A stretch of DNA of 40,253 bases, from positions 1 to 40,253 of the forward strand of contig CAIWXX010000042.1 in the NCBI GenBank assembly GCA_903916735.1, in the 5' to 3' direction. How positions within the stretch are numbered: the stretch's first letter is position 1; every line of letters starts with the position of its first letter. This document shows positions 16,428 through 26,409 of this stretch, in pieces. Origin of the DNA: an uncultured Acidobacteriota bacterium. Lineage in GTDB: Bacteria; Acidobacteriota; CAIWXX01. Made by a program: the position numbers and the translations under genes. The notes beneath the pieces were generated by a model, which made no database searches, was not told where the DNA came from, and worked only from the letters and a program-made list of their open reading frames with translations.

Positions 16428-17624
16428 ATGAATACGGTGAGGCTGAGGATCGCTTGCTTTTCCATATTCGCTTTCATTGTTGTTTTCCGAGCAGTCCCTG
16501 TGGCGGCAGATAGCTATGATCTTGTGACGATTGGAGCGCGAGCTGAAGCGATGGGAGGCGCGGCCATTGGCATGGCCGACGACTCGACTGCCATATTCAA
16601 TAACCCTGGAGCCCTCGCATTCCTGCGGCATTCTGAGATCGCAGCATCCGGCCGGATTCTCTCCGACCATCTGGAGAAACACGATGACTCGAATACGCCT
16701 GCAACATTCCGAAATACGACATTGTCCTTTGTCGGAGGAGCATCGCCGGTTTCTTTTCGAGGGCATCGTTTTTCATTTGCCATGGGATATTATCGTCCGA
16801 TCGAGATGGTGACCTATTACAAGGATAGCAATATTCATGGCGGAATTATCGCCTATGGACCGGGAATGGCGATGACGATCTCACCGTGGCTCTCGGCTGG
16901 TTTGGCGATCAATATCTGGGGAGGAACCCGCGATTTTGACAGGACATCAGAGGGGACGACTTTGTGGTGGAAGAGCACATACTCCGGTACCAATGCGACT
17001 GTGGGTCTCATGGCTGATTTTCGCCAACGGTCAAAAGCGCTGCCTCTACGGATCGGATTGACGATCCGCAGCCCGTTTGATTTAAAAATTGATTACCATG
17101 ATCGCATCAGTACCCAGAACCAGGCGGATCTTCTTTCATCGATAAGTTACAAATTGGAAATGCCCTGGATGTATGGGATGGGCATTGCCTATGATCCGAT
17201 CGTGTCACTGACCCTGGCCGGCGACATTGAAACTCGCCGCTTTGGAGATCGGCTCATCATCGCGGATGGAACCATCGGTCATCAGGAGACGCCTCTCAGC
17301 GCCAGCGGCAAGAATCTGACACCGATCCGTATCGGGGCTGAATTCAGGGTACAAGCAGGCCGATGGCAAATCCCACTGCGTGCCGGATTTCGAACCATGC
17401 CCACACTCAGAGCGGATCAGCAAGACGGCGAAGCCACGGATCAGGTTGTTGGTTCGGTTTTTTCTTTTGGATCCGGCATCGGAAATGACCGGTTTCGCAT
17501 CGATGCGACCTATTCACGATCGAGCTATGATACGAAAAGCCGAACTGCCGGTAAAGAAACAATGGCCACTCGAACCTATCAAACCATTATTATTGCAGGA
17601 TCCTTCCGGCTTGGCGGAAACTGA
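16428..17624 (+). CDS. OmpP1/FadL-like outer-membrane beta-barrel protein
   Basis: The 398-aa protein starts at ATG 16428, 6 nt after GGGAGG; an in-frame start at 16389 lacks a binding site. A signal peptide (about residues 1-27, ending VPVAADS) is followed by the typical family opening TIGARAEAMGGAAIGMADDSTAIFNNPGAL, here split as two blocks, and then alternating amphipathic strands. Charged turns and the aromatic N-terminal strand fit an outer-membrane barrel of the long-chain fatty acid transporter type. No fatty acid degradation genes are adjacent, so the cargo is unknown. Confidence 0.8.
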   Translation: MNTVRLRIACFSIFAFIVVFRAVPVAADSYDLVTIGARAEAMGGAAIGMADDSTAIFNNPGALAFLRHSEIAASGRILSDHLEKHDDSNTPATFRNTTLSFVGGASPVSFRGHRFSFAMGYYRPIEMVTYYKDSNIHGGIIAYGPGMAMTISPWLSAGLAINIWGGTRDFDRTSEGTTLWWKSTYSGTNATVGLMADFRQRSKALPLRIGLTIRSPFDLKIDYHDRISTQNQADLLSSISYKLEMPWMYGMGIAYDPIVSLTLAGDIETRRFGDRLIIADGTIGHQETPLSASGKNLTPIRIGAEFRVQAGRWQIPLRAGFRTMPTLRADQQDGEATDQVVGSVFSFGSGIGNDRFRIDATYSRSSYDTKSRTAGKETMATRTYQTIIIAGSFRLGGN

Positions 17625-17714
17625 AAAAGTCAAATATTCCGATAACTCCCTAACCTGGTGTGGCCGGAACCAAAGAAGGACGTCGCGGAACTGCGGAAAC
17701 CGAAACTCGGAAGC

Positions 17715-18959
17715 CTATTCTTCGTCCGTCCATTTCTCCAGCATTTCCTTGACGTCGGCCATGAAGGGATCCGCACGCGCTCCATCGATTGACCGGTGAT
17801 CAAAGCTCAGACTCAGGAACATCATCGGCCGGATCGTTGCTGTATCGTCGATGACAACGACGCGCTTTGTCACCGCACCGGCACTCAGAATGGCCGTCTG
17901 AGGTTGGTTAATGATCGGCGTTTCAAAAAGACATCCGAAGATTCCAGGATTAATGATCGTAAAAGACCCACCGCGAACATCATCGGGGGCCAGCTTTTTG
18001 TGGTGAGCCGCGACGGTGAGTTTTTGGATTAAGCGGGCTATCTGCACAAAACTCTTTTGGCCGGCGTTTTTAATAACAGGCACAATGAGGCCGCTGCCTT
18101 CGAGAGCCACTGCAATGCCAAGGTGGATATAGTCTTTGTAGAGGATCTCGCTGCCTGAGATTGAGGCGTTGATGATTGGATGACGATCGATAGCTTTGAC
18201 CGTCGCATAGGCGATATATGGCAGATCGGTCAACGGAAAACCTTCCTGGGCTTTGAATCTTTCCCCACGGGACTCGCGCGAGCGAGCGACGGCGTTCATG
18301 TCAACTTCAAATACGGTTGTCACATGAGGAGAAGTCCGTTTGCTTGTGAGCATGTGCTCGGCGATAGCCCTCTGCATGATATTCATGGGTTCACGCCGTT
18401 CGAGCATTTCCGATGAGGATTGAACTGATGTCCGAACAAGAAGCCCCGATGCCGGCTGTCCCGAGCTCATGACATCCACGATATCCTGCTTAGTGATTCG
18501 GCTGCCGGTTCTGCGATCGCTCACGGTCAACAGATCGATGGAGTTGTGACGAGCTATTTTGCGGGCAAGAGGCGATGAACGAATTGTCATGGGAGAGATT
18601 TTTTCTACAGTTGTAGTGGTTTTTGGGAACGATGATGTCGATGCCGGTGCGTCTCTCATCGAGTCCTCTTCCGATGGTACGTGTGTCGCCATGGGAATAA
18701 AGGAATCGCCTTTTGGGGTAACCGCCGTTTCGATGATCGCGACCACTGAATTGACGGCAACTGTTGCTCCTTCTTTGACAAGAAGCTTCAGGAGTGTTCC
18801 GCTTGCCGATGATGGAATTTCGCTGTCGATTTTATCGGTTGAAATTTCAAAGAGAGCATCATCCTTCTGAATGACATCCCCGACTTTCTTGAACCATTTC
18901 GTCAAAATACCTTCAACGATGCTTTCGCCCAGTTGCGGCACGATCACGTTCATTTCCAT
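17715..18959 (-). CDS. Dihydrolipoamide acyltransferase (E2 of a 2-oxo acid dehydrogenase complex)
   Basis: E2 carries acyl groups on lipoyl-lysine and passes them to CoA. The 414-aa protein has one N-terminal lipoyl domain with the modified lysine K43 in EISTDKIDSE. It then has a flexible linker rich in S/T/P, a peripheral subunit-binding domain (about 125-165, SPLARKIARHNSIDL), and a C-terminal catalytic domain ending in SFDHRSIDG with H388 and D392. It could serve the 2-oxoglutarate, branched-chain or pyruvate complex; the sequence does not decide. No E1 gene is present in the window. It lies 128 bp downstream of the dihydrolipoamide dehydrogenase on the same strand. Confidence 0.92.
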   Translation of the reverse strand: MEMNVIVPQLGESIVEGILTKWFKKVGDVIQKDDALFEISTDKIDSEIPSSASGTLLKLLVKEGATVAVNSVVAIIETAVTPKGDSFIPMATHVPSEEDSMRDAPASTSSFPKTTTTVEKISPMTIRSSPLARKIARHNSIDLLTVSDRRTGSRITKQDIVDVMSSGQPASGLLVRTSVQSSSEMLERREPMNIMQRAIAEHMLTSKRTSPHVTTVFEVDMNAVARSRESRGERFKAQEGFPLTDLPYIAYATVKAIDRHPIINASISGSEILYKDYIHLGIAVALEGSGLIVPVIKNAGQKSFVQIARLIQKLTVAAHHKKLAPDDVRGGSFTIINPGIFGCLFETPIINQPQTAILSAGAVTKRVVVIDDTATIRPMMFLSLSFDHRSIDGARADPFMADVKEMLEKWTDEE

Positions 18960-19087
18960 GGTCGACTCCTGGGAGGTAAAAATACAAGCTTCAGTGACTC
19001 AGCTCTCATCAAATATTCGGAAAAAGGTTGTCGAGCGAGGTCTTTGACGAAGCACGTTGATGAGCAATGAGCCTCTGATCGTCCTCC

Positions 19088-20488
19088 TCACGCATGAATT
19101 GGATGTCCTGCCCATGCTTCGGCTGCTTCGAGAACGGCCTCGTACAGAGTCGGATGAGCGTGCATCATTCCAATCATCTCCGACATCGTCCCCTCGGCAG
19201 CCATGAATGAGGCCGGTTCGGCGATGAGCTCGGTTGCGTGGGGGCCGATAATGCTGGCGCCGAGAATTTCTCCATACTTTTTCTCGGCGATGATTTTCAC
19301 AAACCCTTCGCGCTCGCCGATAATTGCGGCTTTTCCGAGGGCGGCAAAATTGAACATGCCGATGTTCACATCGTGTCCGCGCTTACGAGCTTCGGCCTCA
19401 GTCAGGCCGACTCTGGCCACCTCCGGATGGCAATAAGTGCAAAATGGAACTCGGTCATAGTTAAGCGGCTTGGTCTCTTTGCCGGCGATTTTTTCGACAA
19501 CCATTTTTCCTTCAGCAGAAGCCACATGCGCGAGCTGCGGGGTCGGGATGACGTCACCAATGGCGAAGTACCCGGGGACATTGGTCTCACAGAAGTTATT
19601 GACCATGATGTATCCCTTTTCAACATTGATGCCGATCGATTCGAGATTCAAACCATCGGTCACAGGTTTTCTTCCAACGGCGACGAGCACGATGCCGACG
19701 TCCATTTCGACTTTTCCGCTTTTTCCCGATATCTGCAGATGCACACTATCTCCTGAGGGGACGATGCTCTCAACCTTTGTTGCCACGTGAATCTTCATGC
19801 CGTGCTTCTGCAATTCCTTGTGCAAGGCCATGGCGACATCAGGATCTTCGAATGGAAGAATCTGATCCATCACCTCGATGAGAGTCACGTGCGAACCGAG
19901 CGCCTGGAAAATGCTTGCGAATTCAATCCCGACGGCACCGGCGCCGATGACGGCCATGCTTGTGGGAATGGCCGTTAAATCAAGCGCCTCGTTACTCGTG
20001 ATCACTGCCGGATGTTTGATATCGAAAGGTGGGAAGATACGGGGCTCCGAACCTGTTGCAATCAGGATGGATGTGGCTGAGATCTTTTTTGATTCTCCTT
20101 CATTTCCGACGACTTCAACAACACCTGGCCCCGACATCTGGCCACGGCCATACACGACATCAACCTTGTTTTTTTTCATGAGAAACTCGACGCCTTTCGA
20201 GAGTCTCAACACCGTTTTATCTTTGCGGCTCTGAGCGGCAGCCCAGTCAATCGCGAGTTGACTGACATTGATGCCAAATTCCTTGAAGGACTTGGTTTTT
20301 GAAAAAAGGTACGCCGTCTCAATCAGCGCTTTTGTCGGGATGCAACCGCGAAGAAGGCAGGTTCCGCCCAGCCGGCTGTCCTTTTCGACGAGTGTTGTCG
20401 AGAGCCCGAGTTGAGCTGCACGGATGGCAGCCACGTAACCACCTGGACCGGCGCCGATGACCACAAGATCTCTTTTGATGACTTCCAT
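19088..20488 (-). CDS. lpdA: Dihydrolipoamide dehydrogenase (E3)
   Basis: E3 reoxidises the lipoyl group of 2-oxo acid dehydrogenase complexes using FAD and NAD. The 466-aa protein opens with RDLVVIGAGPGGYVAAIRAA (FAD-binding GxGxxG) and has the redox-active disulfide in GGTCLLRGCIPTKAL. It also has the NAD-binding VIGAGAVGIEFASIF, the second FAD motif YFAIGDV, and the C-terminal HAHPTLYE segment with the catalytic His-Glu pair. The start is ATG 20488 with GGAG upstream; an in-frame start at 20545 would add an unconserved extension. It pairs with the E2 gene downstream. Confidence 0.96.
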   Translation of the reverse strand: MEVIKRDLVVIGAGPGGYVAAIRAAQLGLSTTLVEKDSRLGGTCLLRGCIPTKALIETAYLFSKTKSFKEFGINVSQLAIDWAAAQSRKDKTVLRLSKGVEFLMKKNKVDVVYGRGQMSGPGVVEVVGNEGESKKISATSILIATGSEPRIFPPFDIKHPAVITSNEALDLTAIPTSMAVIGAGAVGIEFASIFQALGSHVTLIEVMDQILPFEDPDVAMALHKELQKHGMKIHVATKVESIVPSGDSVHLQISGKSGKVEMDVGIVLVAVGRKPVTDGLNLESIGINVEKGYIMVNNFCETNVPGYFAIGDVIPTPQLAHVASAEGKMVVEKIAGKETKPLNYDRVPFCTYCHPEVARVGLTEAEARKRGHDVNIGMFNFAALGKAAIIGEREGFVKIIAEKKYGEILGASIIGPHATELIAEPASFMAAEGTMSEMIGMMHAHPTLYEAVLEAAEAWAGHPIHA

Positions 20489-20605
20489 AAGTTGCTCCGC
20501 CTTTCGATATTTCCGAAAATTACCACAGGCTTCGGTGCTCTGCAAAGGAACAGGGTCATCGCGCCTTCATCGATGGCCTCGGCACGGATCAGAACTGATG
20601 CGCTG

Positions 20606-22180
20606 TTATCGCGCAATCGGCTGTGTGAGAGTGATGTCAACCGAAGTTGATTGACCCACAGTGACGAGAACCTCTTTCTTATATGGTTCGAATCCTTGGC
20701 ATTGGATTGCAATCGAATGCCGTCCGGCCGAAAGATCCAATTGGAAATCTGAAGGATTATCTGTGGCAACTCCATCACCATCGATGGTCAGGACCAGTGA
20801 CATGTCTGTTGATGGAAGATTGGTGATGCGAACATGCAGGCTTCCGATGCCGTTCATGGAAGTATCGGAGGAATGAGACTGAACCGGTTGCCGTGTCGTC
20901 AACTGAACTGGAGCTGTTTGCGGAGAACTGAGGATGTCGGGGTTTTCCGAGTGTGTCTGATCCTGCGGCACGACGCCTGAGGAATTGGCTGGTTCAGTGC
21001 GAACGATGGTTTCTTTTGATTCGGTGAGAGCGGGCTGTTCCGAGGGAGCATCGACTTGATCCTTGTTGATGACCATCTTTGGTTGTTGGACCTCTTCGTA
21101 ATGCGATGGCGGAGACTGGGAAGGAGGTCGATAACGCAATCGTGTGATGGCAATCCCTATGGCCACGACCACGATCAGGGTCAAGGCGCTCCAGGTAACG
21201 AGCGACGACCTTTTCTTTTGTTGAACAAGCAGTGAAGGAGTCGATGGAGATGAGGGCGGGCTGAAGGGAGCTTTCTGCGGCAGCTTGATTGATTTGTCAT
21301 CAGCGGATGATGATTTCACAGCGGCCAGTTGCTTTGTCGATGCCTCATGGGAAACCATTTCGCTCATGATATCGGGATTGTTGAGCGCAGCAATGATTTC
21401 TCTGGCATTTTGAAAACGAGTTTCGATGCTCTTGGAGAGGCATTTGCGGACAATCGCATCGAGTTGAAAAGGAACTGTTGGAACGATCGACCTGATCGCC
21501 GGCGGATCTGTTGTCAGAATATTTGCGAGCAAAGAGGTCGTGGTTTCTCCGGTGAAAGGATGCCGGCCGGTGAGAAGCTCATAAATAACCGAGCCGAGAG
21601 AAAAGAGGTCGGAGCGCCCGTCCACTTTGTGGCCACGAATCTGCTCCGGCGACATATAGAAGGGAGTACCGACAACCATCCCCGATGCCGTCAGATTGGA
21701 GTCACGTGCCCGCGCGAGGCCGAAATCGACCAGCTTGACCGTGCCGTTCGAGAGTAGATGAATATTGCCGGGTTTGAGATCGCGGTGGATAACGTCATGC
21801 GAATGAGCATACGCAAGTCCTTCACAAACCTGGCGAAAAAGGTCGATCATCCGGAAGAAGGGCATCTCCGTTTTGTTCTGGATGATGGTCTTGAGGTCGG
21901 TTCCATCGAGCAGCTCCATGACCATGTAAAGCGTCTCATCGATTTCACCAAAATCAAAAAGGGTCACAATATTCGGGTGATGCATGGATCCGACGAGCCG
22001 AGCTTCCCTCATGAACCTCTCGTGCATTTCATGAATTTTATCCGGCTCAGAAGCGGCTATTATTGAAATCACCTTGATGGCGACCTTCCGATTGAGGACC
22101 GTATCGCCGGCTTTGTAAACGCGTCCCATGCCCCCTTCGCCGATTTTTTCAAGGATCTGGTATTTGCCGAGTGTCTCCAT
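20606..22180 (-). CDS. Membrane-anchored Ser/Thr protein kinase with C-terminal PEGA domain
   Basis: This is a Hanks-type protein kinase of the PknB group, 524 aa. The catalytic domain (about 1-265) has the glycine loop IGEGGMGRVYKAG, the ATP-binding lysine in VAIKVI, the catalytic loop HRDLKPGNI, DFGLARARD, the GTPFYMSPEQ activation segment and the later DLFSLGSVIYELLTGRHPF. One membrane segment lies at about 330-352 (TLIVVVAIGIAITRLRY). A Pro/Ser/Gln-rich linker leads to a PEGA-type Ig-like domain at about 450-524 on the other side of the membrane. A PP2C phosphatase is directly upstream, the usual partner that reverses such kinases. Confidence 0.93.
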   Translation of the reverse strand: METLGKYQILEKIGEGGMGRVYKAGDTVLNRKVAIKVISIIAASEPDKIHEMHERFMREARLVGSMHHPNIVTLFDFGEIDETLYMVMELLDGTDLKTIIQNKTEMPFFRMIDLFRQVCEGLAYAHSHDVIHRDLKPGNIHLLSNGTVKLVDFGLARARDSNLTASGMVVGTPFYMSPEQIRGHKVDGRSDLFSLGSVIYELLTGRHPFTGETTTSLLANILTTDPPAIRSIVPTVPFQLDAIVRKCLSKSIETRFQNAREIIAALNNPDIMSEMVSHEASTKQLAAVKSSSADDKSIKLPQKAPFSPPSSPSTPSLLVQQKKRSSLVTWSALTLIVVVAIGIAITRLRYRPPSQSPPSHYEEVQQPKMVINKDQVDAPSEQPALTESKETIVRTEPANSSGVVPQDQTHSENPDILSSPQTAPVQLTTRQPVQSHSSDTSMNGIGSLHVRITNLPSTDMSLVLTIDGDGVATDNPSDFQLDLSAGRHSIAIQCQGFEPYKKEVLVTVGQSTSVDITLTQPIAR

Positions 22181-22356
22181 GTTAACCTAAGAGAAACAGA
22201 AGAGCCCTCGAACCGGCTGTCTCAATCCGTCACATACGCAAATGAATCGGACACATGTAACCGACAACATTATCGAACTTGAATCCCCGCACTATATCGA
22301 TGAGTGGCTCATTCCACTTCATACGTCGTAGGAATCCGAAAACGGTTGAGAAACGG

Positions 22357-23127
22357 TTAACTGATACGGACCAGGAGCGCAGTAATGTTGTCGGCGCCGC
22401 CGTGTTGATTGGCGCTGTTGATCAAGGCTTGTCCTATTGCCGGCAGATCCGGCCGGCTCGTCAAGATGCTATGGATTTCATCGTCCTTCACAAGCGAGTG
22501 GAGACCATCGGTACAGAGGAGGAGAAGGCTGTCTGAGAGAACTTCCATCTCTCTGACTTCGAACTCGAGCTGCTCCTTGGCCCCGACGGCTTTCGTGATG
22601 ATGTTCCGCAGCGGATGGCTTTCGGCTTCGGCTTGGCTGATGATGCCGCCTGCCAGTGCTTCTCCGATCCAGGAATCGTCCTGTGTGATTCGTTGAAGCC
22701 TGCCCTTATGCAAAAGATAGGCTCGGCTGTCTCCGACGCTACAGATCGTCATCAATCGATCTTTCACAAGAACAGCGACCACCGTCGTGCCCATGCCGGT
22801 GTATTCTTCTCTTTTTTCAGCGGCGACGAAGACGCGCTTGTTAGCGAGTTTGACGCTCGTGAGAAGGCGATTGCCGTTGAAAGAGAGCCGCGAATCGACA
22901 CCGAATGGCCAGGTGATTTCCTCTTCAAGGTACGAGCGCGTGATGAAGCTGTTGATGACATCAACCGCCATCTTGCTTGCAACTTCACCGGCGCTATGCC
23001 CTCCCATCCCATCAGCGACCACGAAAAGAGATGTATCGGCGTTAATCAGAAAGGAATCTTCGTTGAGCGTACGTTTCTTCCCGACATCGGTCAGGCCAAA
23101 ATTTTCAATCATAAAAGGTTCTCTCAT
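22357..23127 (-). CDS. PP2C-family protein serine/threonine phosphatase
   Basis: This 256-aa PP2C phosphatase dephosphorylates Ser/Thr-phosphorylated proteins with two metal ions. The metal-binding and signature blocks are present in order: RTLNEDSFLI, FVVADGMGGHSAGE, GMGTTVVAVLV, SVGDSRAYLL, LLLCTDGLHSLV and GGADNITALLV. It precedes the PEGA kinase by 176 bp on the same strand, and the two probably form a kinase/phosphatase pair as with PknB/Stp in other bacteria. ATG 23127 is used; an in-frame ATG at 23112 after GAGAG is equally plausible. It has no membrane segment, so it is cytosolic. Confidence 0.93.
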   Translation of the reverse strand: MREPFMIENFGLTDVGKKRTLNEDSFLINADTSLFVVADGMGGHSAGEVASKMAVDVINSFITRSYLEEEITWPFGVDSRLSFNGNRLLTSVKLANKRVFVAAEKREEYTGMGTTVVAVLVKDRLMTICSVGDSRAYLLHKGRLQRITQDDSWIGEALAGGIISQAEAESHPLRNIITKAVGAKEQLEFEVREMEVLSDSLLLLCTDGLHSLVKDDEIHSILTSRPDLPAIGQALINSANQHGGADNITALLVRIS

Positions 23128-23541
23128 TCTATGACCCCGGTTTCAGTGATGTCAATCGAATCCCGCATTCTGCAACAGGCTGCTGTGTGCCCGGTATTTG
23201 CGTTGATGTGGATTGGTTTCGTTTGCATCCACAACTCGTTCTCTGTTCATTTGAATCTCGCAAGAGGCCTTGAAAAACGCTTCAGGACCTGACACCTCAA
23301 GAATTATACCCGGTTATTTTATCACAGGGGAGACTATTGTTTGTTTCAGTCTTGATCAGGCATGCGACTTCCCCCTTGATCCACTTGGAATCTCTACCGG
23401 ATGAAATATGATGCTCTGAAGGCTGGGTGCCAATGTTTTTTCTGTGCTGATTTTGTTAATGGACAGGCGTTTCTGCTTGGATTGACGTTTGAAGATTTTG
23501 CCATGGTACAATAAACTTGAAGGATTCAGGCGACTCCGAGT
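23128..23541. other. Divergent intergenic region with promoter-like elements
   Basis: These 414 bp separate the divergent PP2C and exported-protein genes. A perfect -10 TATAAT on the minus strand lies at 23303-23308, about 175 bp upstream of the PP2C start, without a good -35. A plus-strand pair is listed separately at 23482-23512. No credible coding sequence is seen. Confidence 0.5.
23482..23512 (+). promoter_or_regulatory. Possible promoter for the 23548 operon
   Basis: TTGACG (23482-23487) and TACAAT (23507-23512) are good boxes, but the 19-bp spacer is long. The predicted transcript would begin about 30 nt before the first ATG. Confidence 0.35.
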
Positions 23542-23547
23542 TTGGAA

Positions 23548-24930
23548 ATGAGTAGGATCATGATAAGACGACATCTGTTACGGTGCGGCATAGCGACGCT
23601 GATTTCCATCCTGCTTTTACTATTGTGTCGACCCATCTCGGCTCAATCCGCTTTCCAGGAAGCGGCATCCTGCATCAGTGCCAAGATTGTCGCTAAGATT
23701 CAGCCGTGGGCCGGGGGCATTCAGACTGCGATCTGTGTATTGCCATGCCGGAATCTGGCGGGGTTTGATACGCCGGCGATGCAACAGATGGGGCAGCTTC
23801 TACAGAGCGAGTTGGCGAGGCAGGGGGCCGGTCACATATCACTCACGACAGCTCTGTCGACAATCGACCTGGAAAATTCTTCACAGGATCTGACCAGCCT
23901 ACCAGCAGCGGATATTTGGATTGAGCCTTTGGCCGCTTATGCCGGCTCCGATTTAATACTTGCCGCTAAAATGTTCTTTCGCGGCGGATCGCTTACTGAC
24001 TTTGTATTTTGTGCCTCTCGCACTTCGCCGGGTGAAATCCTGCTTTTTTCTCAGCCACCCCCGATCATTGCCGGCTCGATGCTGAAAGAAGTTTTCAAAA
24101 GCCAGCCGCTGCCTTTTCATGCTCTCGATTTTTCGACAAACACAACTCCGGATGGCATTCTCGAACTGGCCTTTCTGGACGGCACCGGTGTGAAGTTTTT
24201 TGAATTCAGGGATAATACTCTGCTCATGAAACAGAGCCTCGATTTGCCTTCTGTCGCCATTGACGTTCGTGATCTTCGGGGCGCCATCTGGATAGGCCTC
24301 GTTGATGGAATCATGAATACTATCGCTCAAAGGTCCAATGATTCCACGGCATTTTCTTTCACTCGTCTTGATCAAGAGTGGCAAGCCGTGCCTGATTCAC
24401 TGCCATTCGTTCCTTTGATTGGAAGTCGGGCCGATGTTATCGTCGGTTGTTCATGGGCGACGGGTCGGAATTTTTTTGACTCGGCATCGTTGACTGCGCT
24501 TACGAGCGGGTCGCAAACGCAGCCCCATGGTGAAAGGCTGCAACCTTCGGCGACCCCATCAACAGGATGGTACTCGGCAGCCGTCATGCCCGGCACGGTG
24601 CCTCAACTTGTTCACGTCGATAGAGATTCAGGAGTCATTGTATCAGCACTGAACGGGACGGCCGAAACCAAACTTCCTTACAAGGCCGGAGATGCTCTCG
24701 CCGTTATGCCTTCCCAGGGGGTGACAATCACAAGTTACCCGACGATGCCGGGAACTTCAGGAGATGGCCTTCGTGGCATTCGTTTGGCGGACGGCATGAC
24801 GATGTTCGAGAAGGAAATTCGAGACTTCCGTATCGACGCGATACGAGTTGAGGAATCCCAGATGGTTGTGCTCCTGAGCAACCAGGAGAAAGTACAATAT
24901 CTCTATGTTTATGAAATCGCGACTCGGTAG
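23548..24930 (+). CDS. Exported protein of unknown function
   Basis: I do not recognise this 460-aa protein as a named family. A signal peptide is clear (IATLISILLLLLCRPISAQS). The next 60 residues (ICVLPCRNLAGFDTPAMQQM and LLQSELARQG) resemble the opening of CsgG/FlgO-type periplasmic proteins, where VLPF-x-N-L is followed by a helix of this kind, but the similarity is weak. The rest is rich in short beta strands, consistent with a propeller or barrel. The start is uncertain: ATG 23548, ATG 23560 or TTG 23542. It overlaps the next gene by 26 nt, so the two are co-translated. Confidence 0.75.
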   Translation: MSRIMIRRHLLRCGIATLISILLLLLCRPISAQSAFQEAASCISAKIVAKIQPWAGGIQTAICVLPCRNLAGFDTPAMQQMGQLLQSELARQGAGHISLTTALSTIDLENSSQDLTSLPAADIWIEPLAAYAGSDLILAAKMFFRGGSLTDFVFCASRTSPGEILLFSQPPPIIAGSMLKEVFKSQPLPFHALDFSTNTTPDGILELAFLDGTGVKFFEFRDNTLLMKQSLDLPSVAIDVRDLRGAIWIGLVDGIMNTIAQRSNDSTAFSFTRLDQEWQAVPDSLPFVPLIGSRADVIVGCSWATGRNFFDSASLTALTSGSQTQPHGERLQPSATPSTGWYSAAVMPGTVPQLVHVDRDSGVIVSALNGTAETKLPYKAGDALAVMPSQGVTITSYPTMPGTSGDGLRGIRLADGMTMFEKEIRDFRIDAIRVEESQMVVLLSNQEKVQYLYVYEIATR

Positions 24931-26317
24931 TTCCGCACTTTTCTGCATGCTGATAACCTCATGCATCCTCTTTGCTTATACGCATCCGCGATATGGAGGA
25001 GTCATTCGCCTTCATGTTAAGGAACTTCCGGTTTCATTGGATCCTGTTGCCTGCCGGGATGAACGTGATATGCCGGTTTTTGGGCTTCTTTATCGAACGA
25101 TATTCGAATGCCGGGCTGATGGCACCGTCGCATCAAGGTTCTTTACCGCCTATCGGCGGGATGGCGAGAGCTGGCTCCTGACGCCGCATCCGGCAAAAAC
25201 CAGCAACGGTCAGGCGATTGGCTTGGATGTCTTGAGACAATGCATCGAACGTGGGATCGCCCAGCAGTCGTTTGTGTCGATGACGGCGCGCACAATGCTG
25301 TTTGGCGGCGATGATTTTGTCTCGGGTAAGGAATCGGCCCTGCCGGCGTTTGAAGCTCAATCGGACGGCTCGTTCATACTGCGCACGAGAGGCCCTCAAC
25401 CATACCTGCCTCATGTTTTGTCACGCTCTCCTTTTTTCGTCGCAACAGAATCGGGAGGTGAGTATTTCGGCAATGGCCCTTTCAAACTCTCCGCTCCGAC
25501 TGCGCCCGGAGCCATGAACCTGGTTGCGAATCAAATGAGCACCGAGCCTTTTCTAGAGCGTGTTGAAGTTGTGACCGGTGATGAGGGATCTTCTGTTATC
25601 GAGATTGTGAATTGTTCATCTCCTCATTCATCAGGAGGGAGGGATGTCATTGGAAACGGTGGAATTCCAAGGACTCTTCTCCTGGGCCTTAACCCTCTGA
25701 ATCGCCCTTTCGAAGATGCGACGGTCCGTCGCAATTTTCTTGGTAGTCTCGCTCCCCAGAAGCTCATTTTGCCATCCGAAACAGGGACAATTCGAGCGAA
25801 ATGTTCGTACTTACCTCAGATGATTGCGGCGTTTCCCGCAGTCAGTTCCCTGCGGCCGGAAGCGCCGGCGGTCCCGGCTCAGATTATTTGCAAATCCCAC
25901 GATATCAATATCGGACAACTGGCGCCCGCATTTCCTCCCGGCGTCGAGCTCATTCCTCTCCAGGATGAGGACTTTAAGGCTCGTCTGAATTCCGGTGACT
26001 ATCAGGCTTTCCTGATTGAATATCAGCATGGGTTTCTGGAACCGGCGCTGGATCTGCTCGAATTGCTCTCCATCACAAAACAATCCGATCCAATCATGCT
26101 GGATGCCGAAAATAGATTGACAGAGACAATGAGGATGGAAGATCGTTCGGCAATAATGGAGATCGTGTTGGCAGTTGAAAAAACGCTGGCCGAATCCGGT
26201 CTGCTCTTTCCACTGGCGGAATTCACACCTGCCATTCCGATTGATAATCGACTGCGTGATGTCACGCTCAATCTCTTTTGGAATCCCGTCATCGAAAACT
26301 GCTGGATCGGCGAATAG
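24905..26317 (+). CDS. Orphan family-5 (peptide/nickel-type) extracellular solute-binding protein
   Basis: The 470-aa protein starts with an export signal (SSALFCMLITSCILFAYTHP, with a possible lipobox-like LITSC). The mature part opens GGVIRLHVKELPVSLDPVAC and later LLYRTIFECRADGTV. This corresponds to the start of SBP_bac_5 proteins such as DppA/OppA, where G-x-L-x-x-x-x-x-x-x-x-x-LDP and the L-x-E-L motif occur. The homology is divergent and the protein is shorter than typical DppA (about 535 aa). No ABC permease or ATPase gene is adjacent. It overlaps the upstream gene by 26 nt, and ATG 24911 is an alternative start. Confidence 0.7.
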   Translation: MFMKSRLGSSALFCMLITSCILFAYTHPRYGGVIRLHVKELPVSLDPVACRDERDMPVFGLLYRTIFECRADGTVASRFFTAYRRDGESWLLTPHPAKTSNGQAIGLDVLRQCIERGIAQQSFVSMTARTMLFGGDDFVSGKESALPAFEAQSDGSFILRTRGPQPYLPHVLSRSPFFVATESGGEYFGNGPFKLSAPTAPGAMNLVANQMSTEPFLERVEVVTGDEGSSVIEIVNCSSPHSSGGRDVIGNGGIPRTLLLGLNPLNRPFEDATVRRNFLGSLAPQKLILPSETGTIRAKCSYLPQMIAAFPAVSSLRPEAPAVPAQIICKSHDINIGQLAPAFPPGVELIPLQDEDFKARLNSGDYQAFLIEYQHGFLEPALDLLELLSITKQSDPIMLDAENRLTETMRMEDRSAIMEIVLAVEKTLAESGLLFPLAEFTPAIPIDNRLRDVTLNLFWNPVIENCWIGE

Positions 26318-26409
26318 CCGGGTTCCTCCAGCAAGTTCATGCCGGCCTGAAAACTCCAATGAAAATCAAGCTGTCAAAGATGGCAGGACACTATGTCGAG
26401 GGTTGCAAG

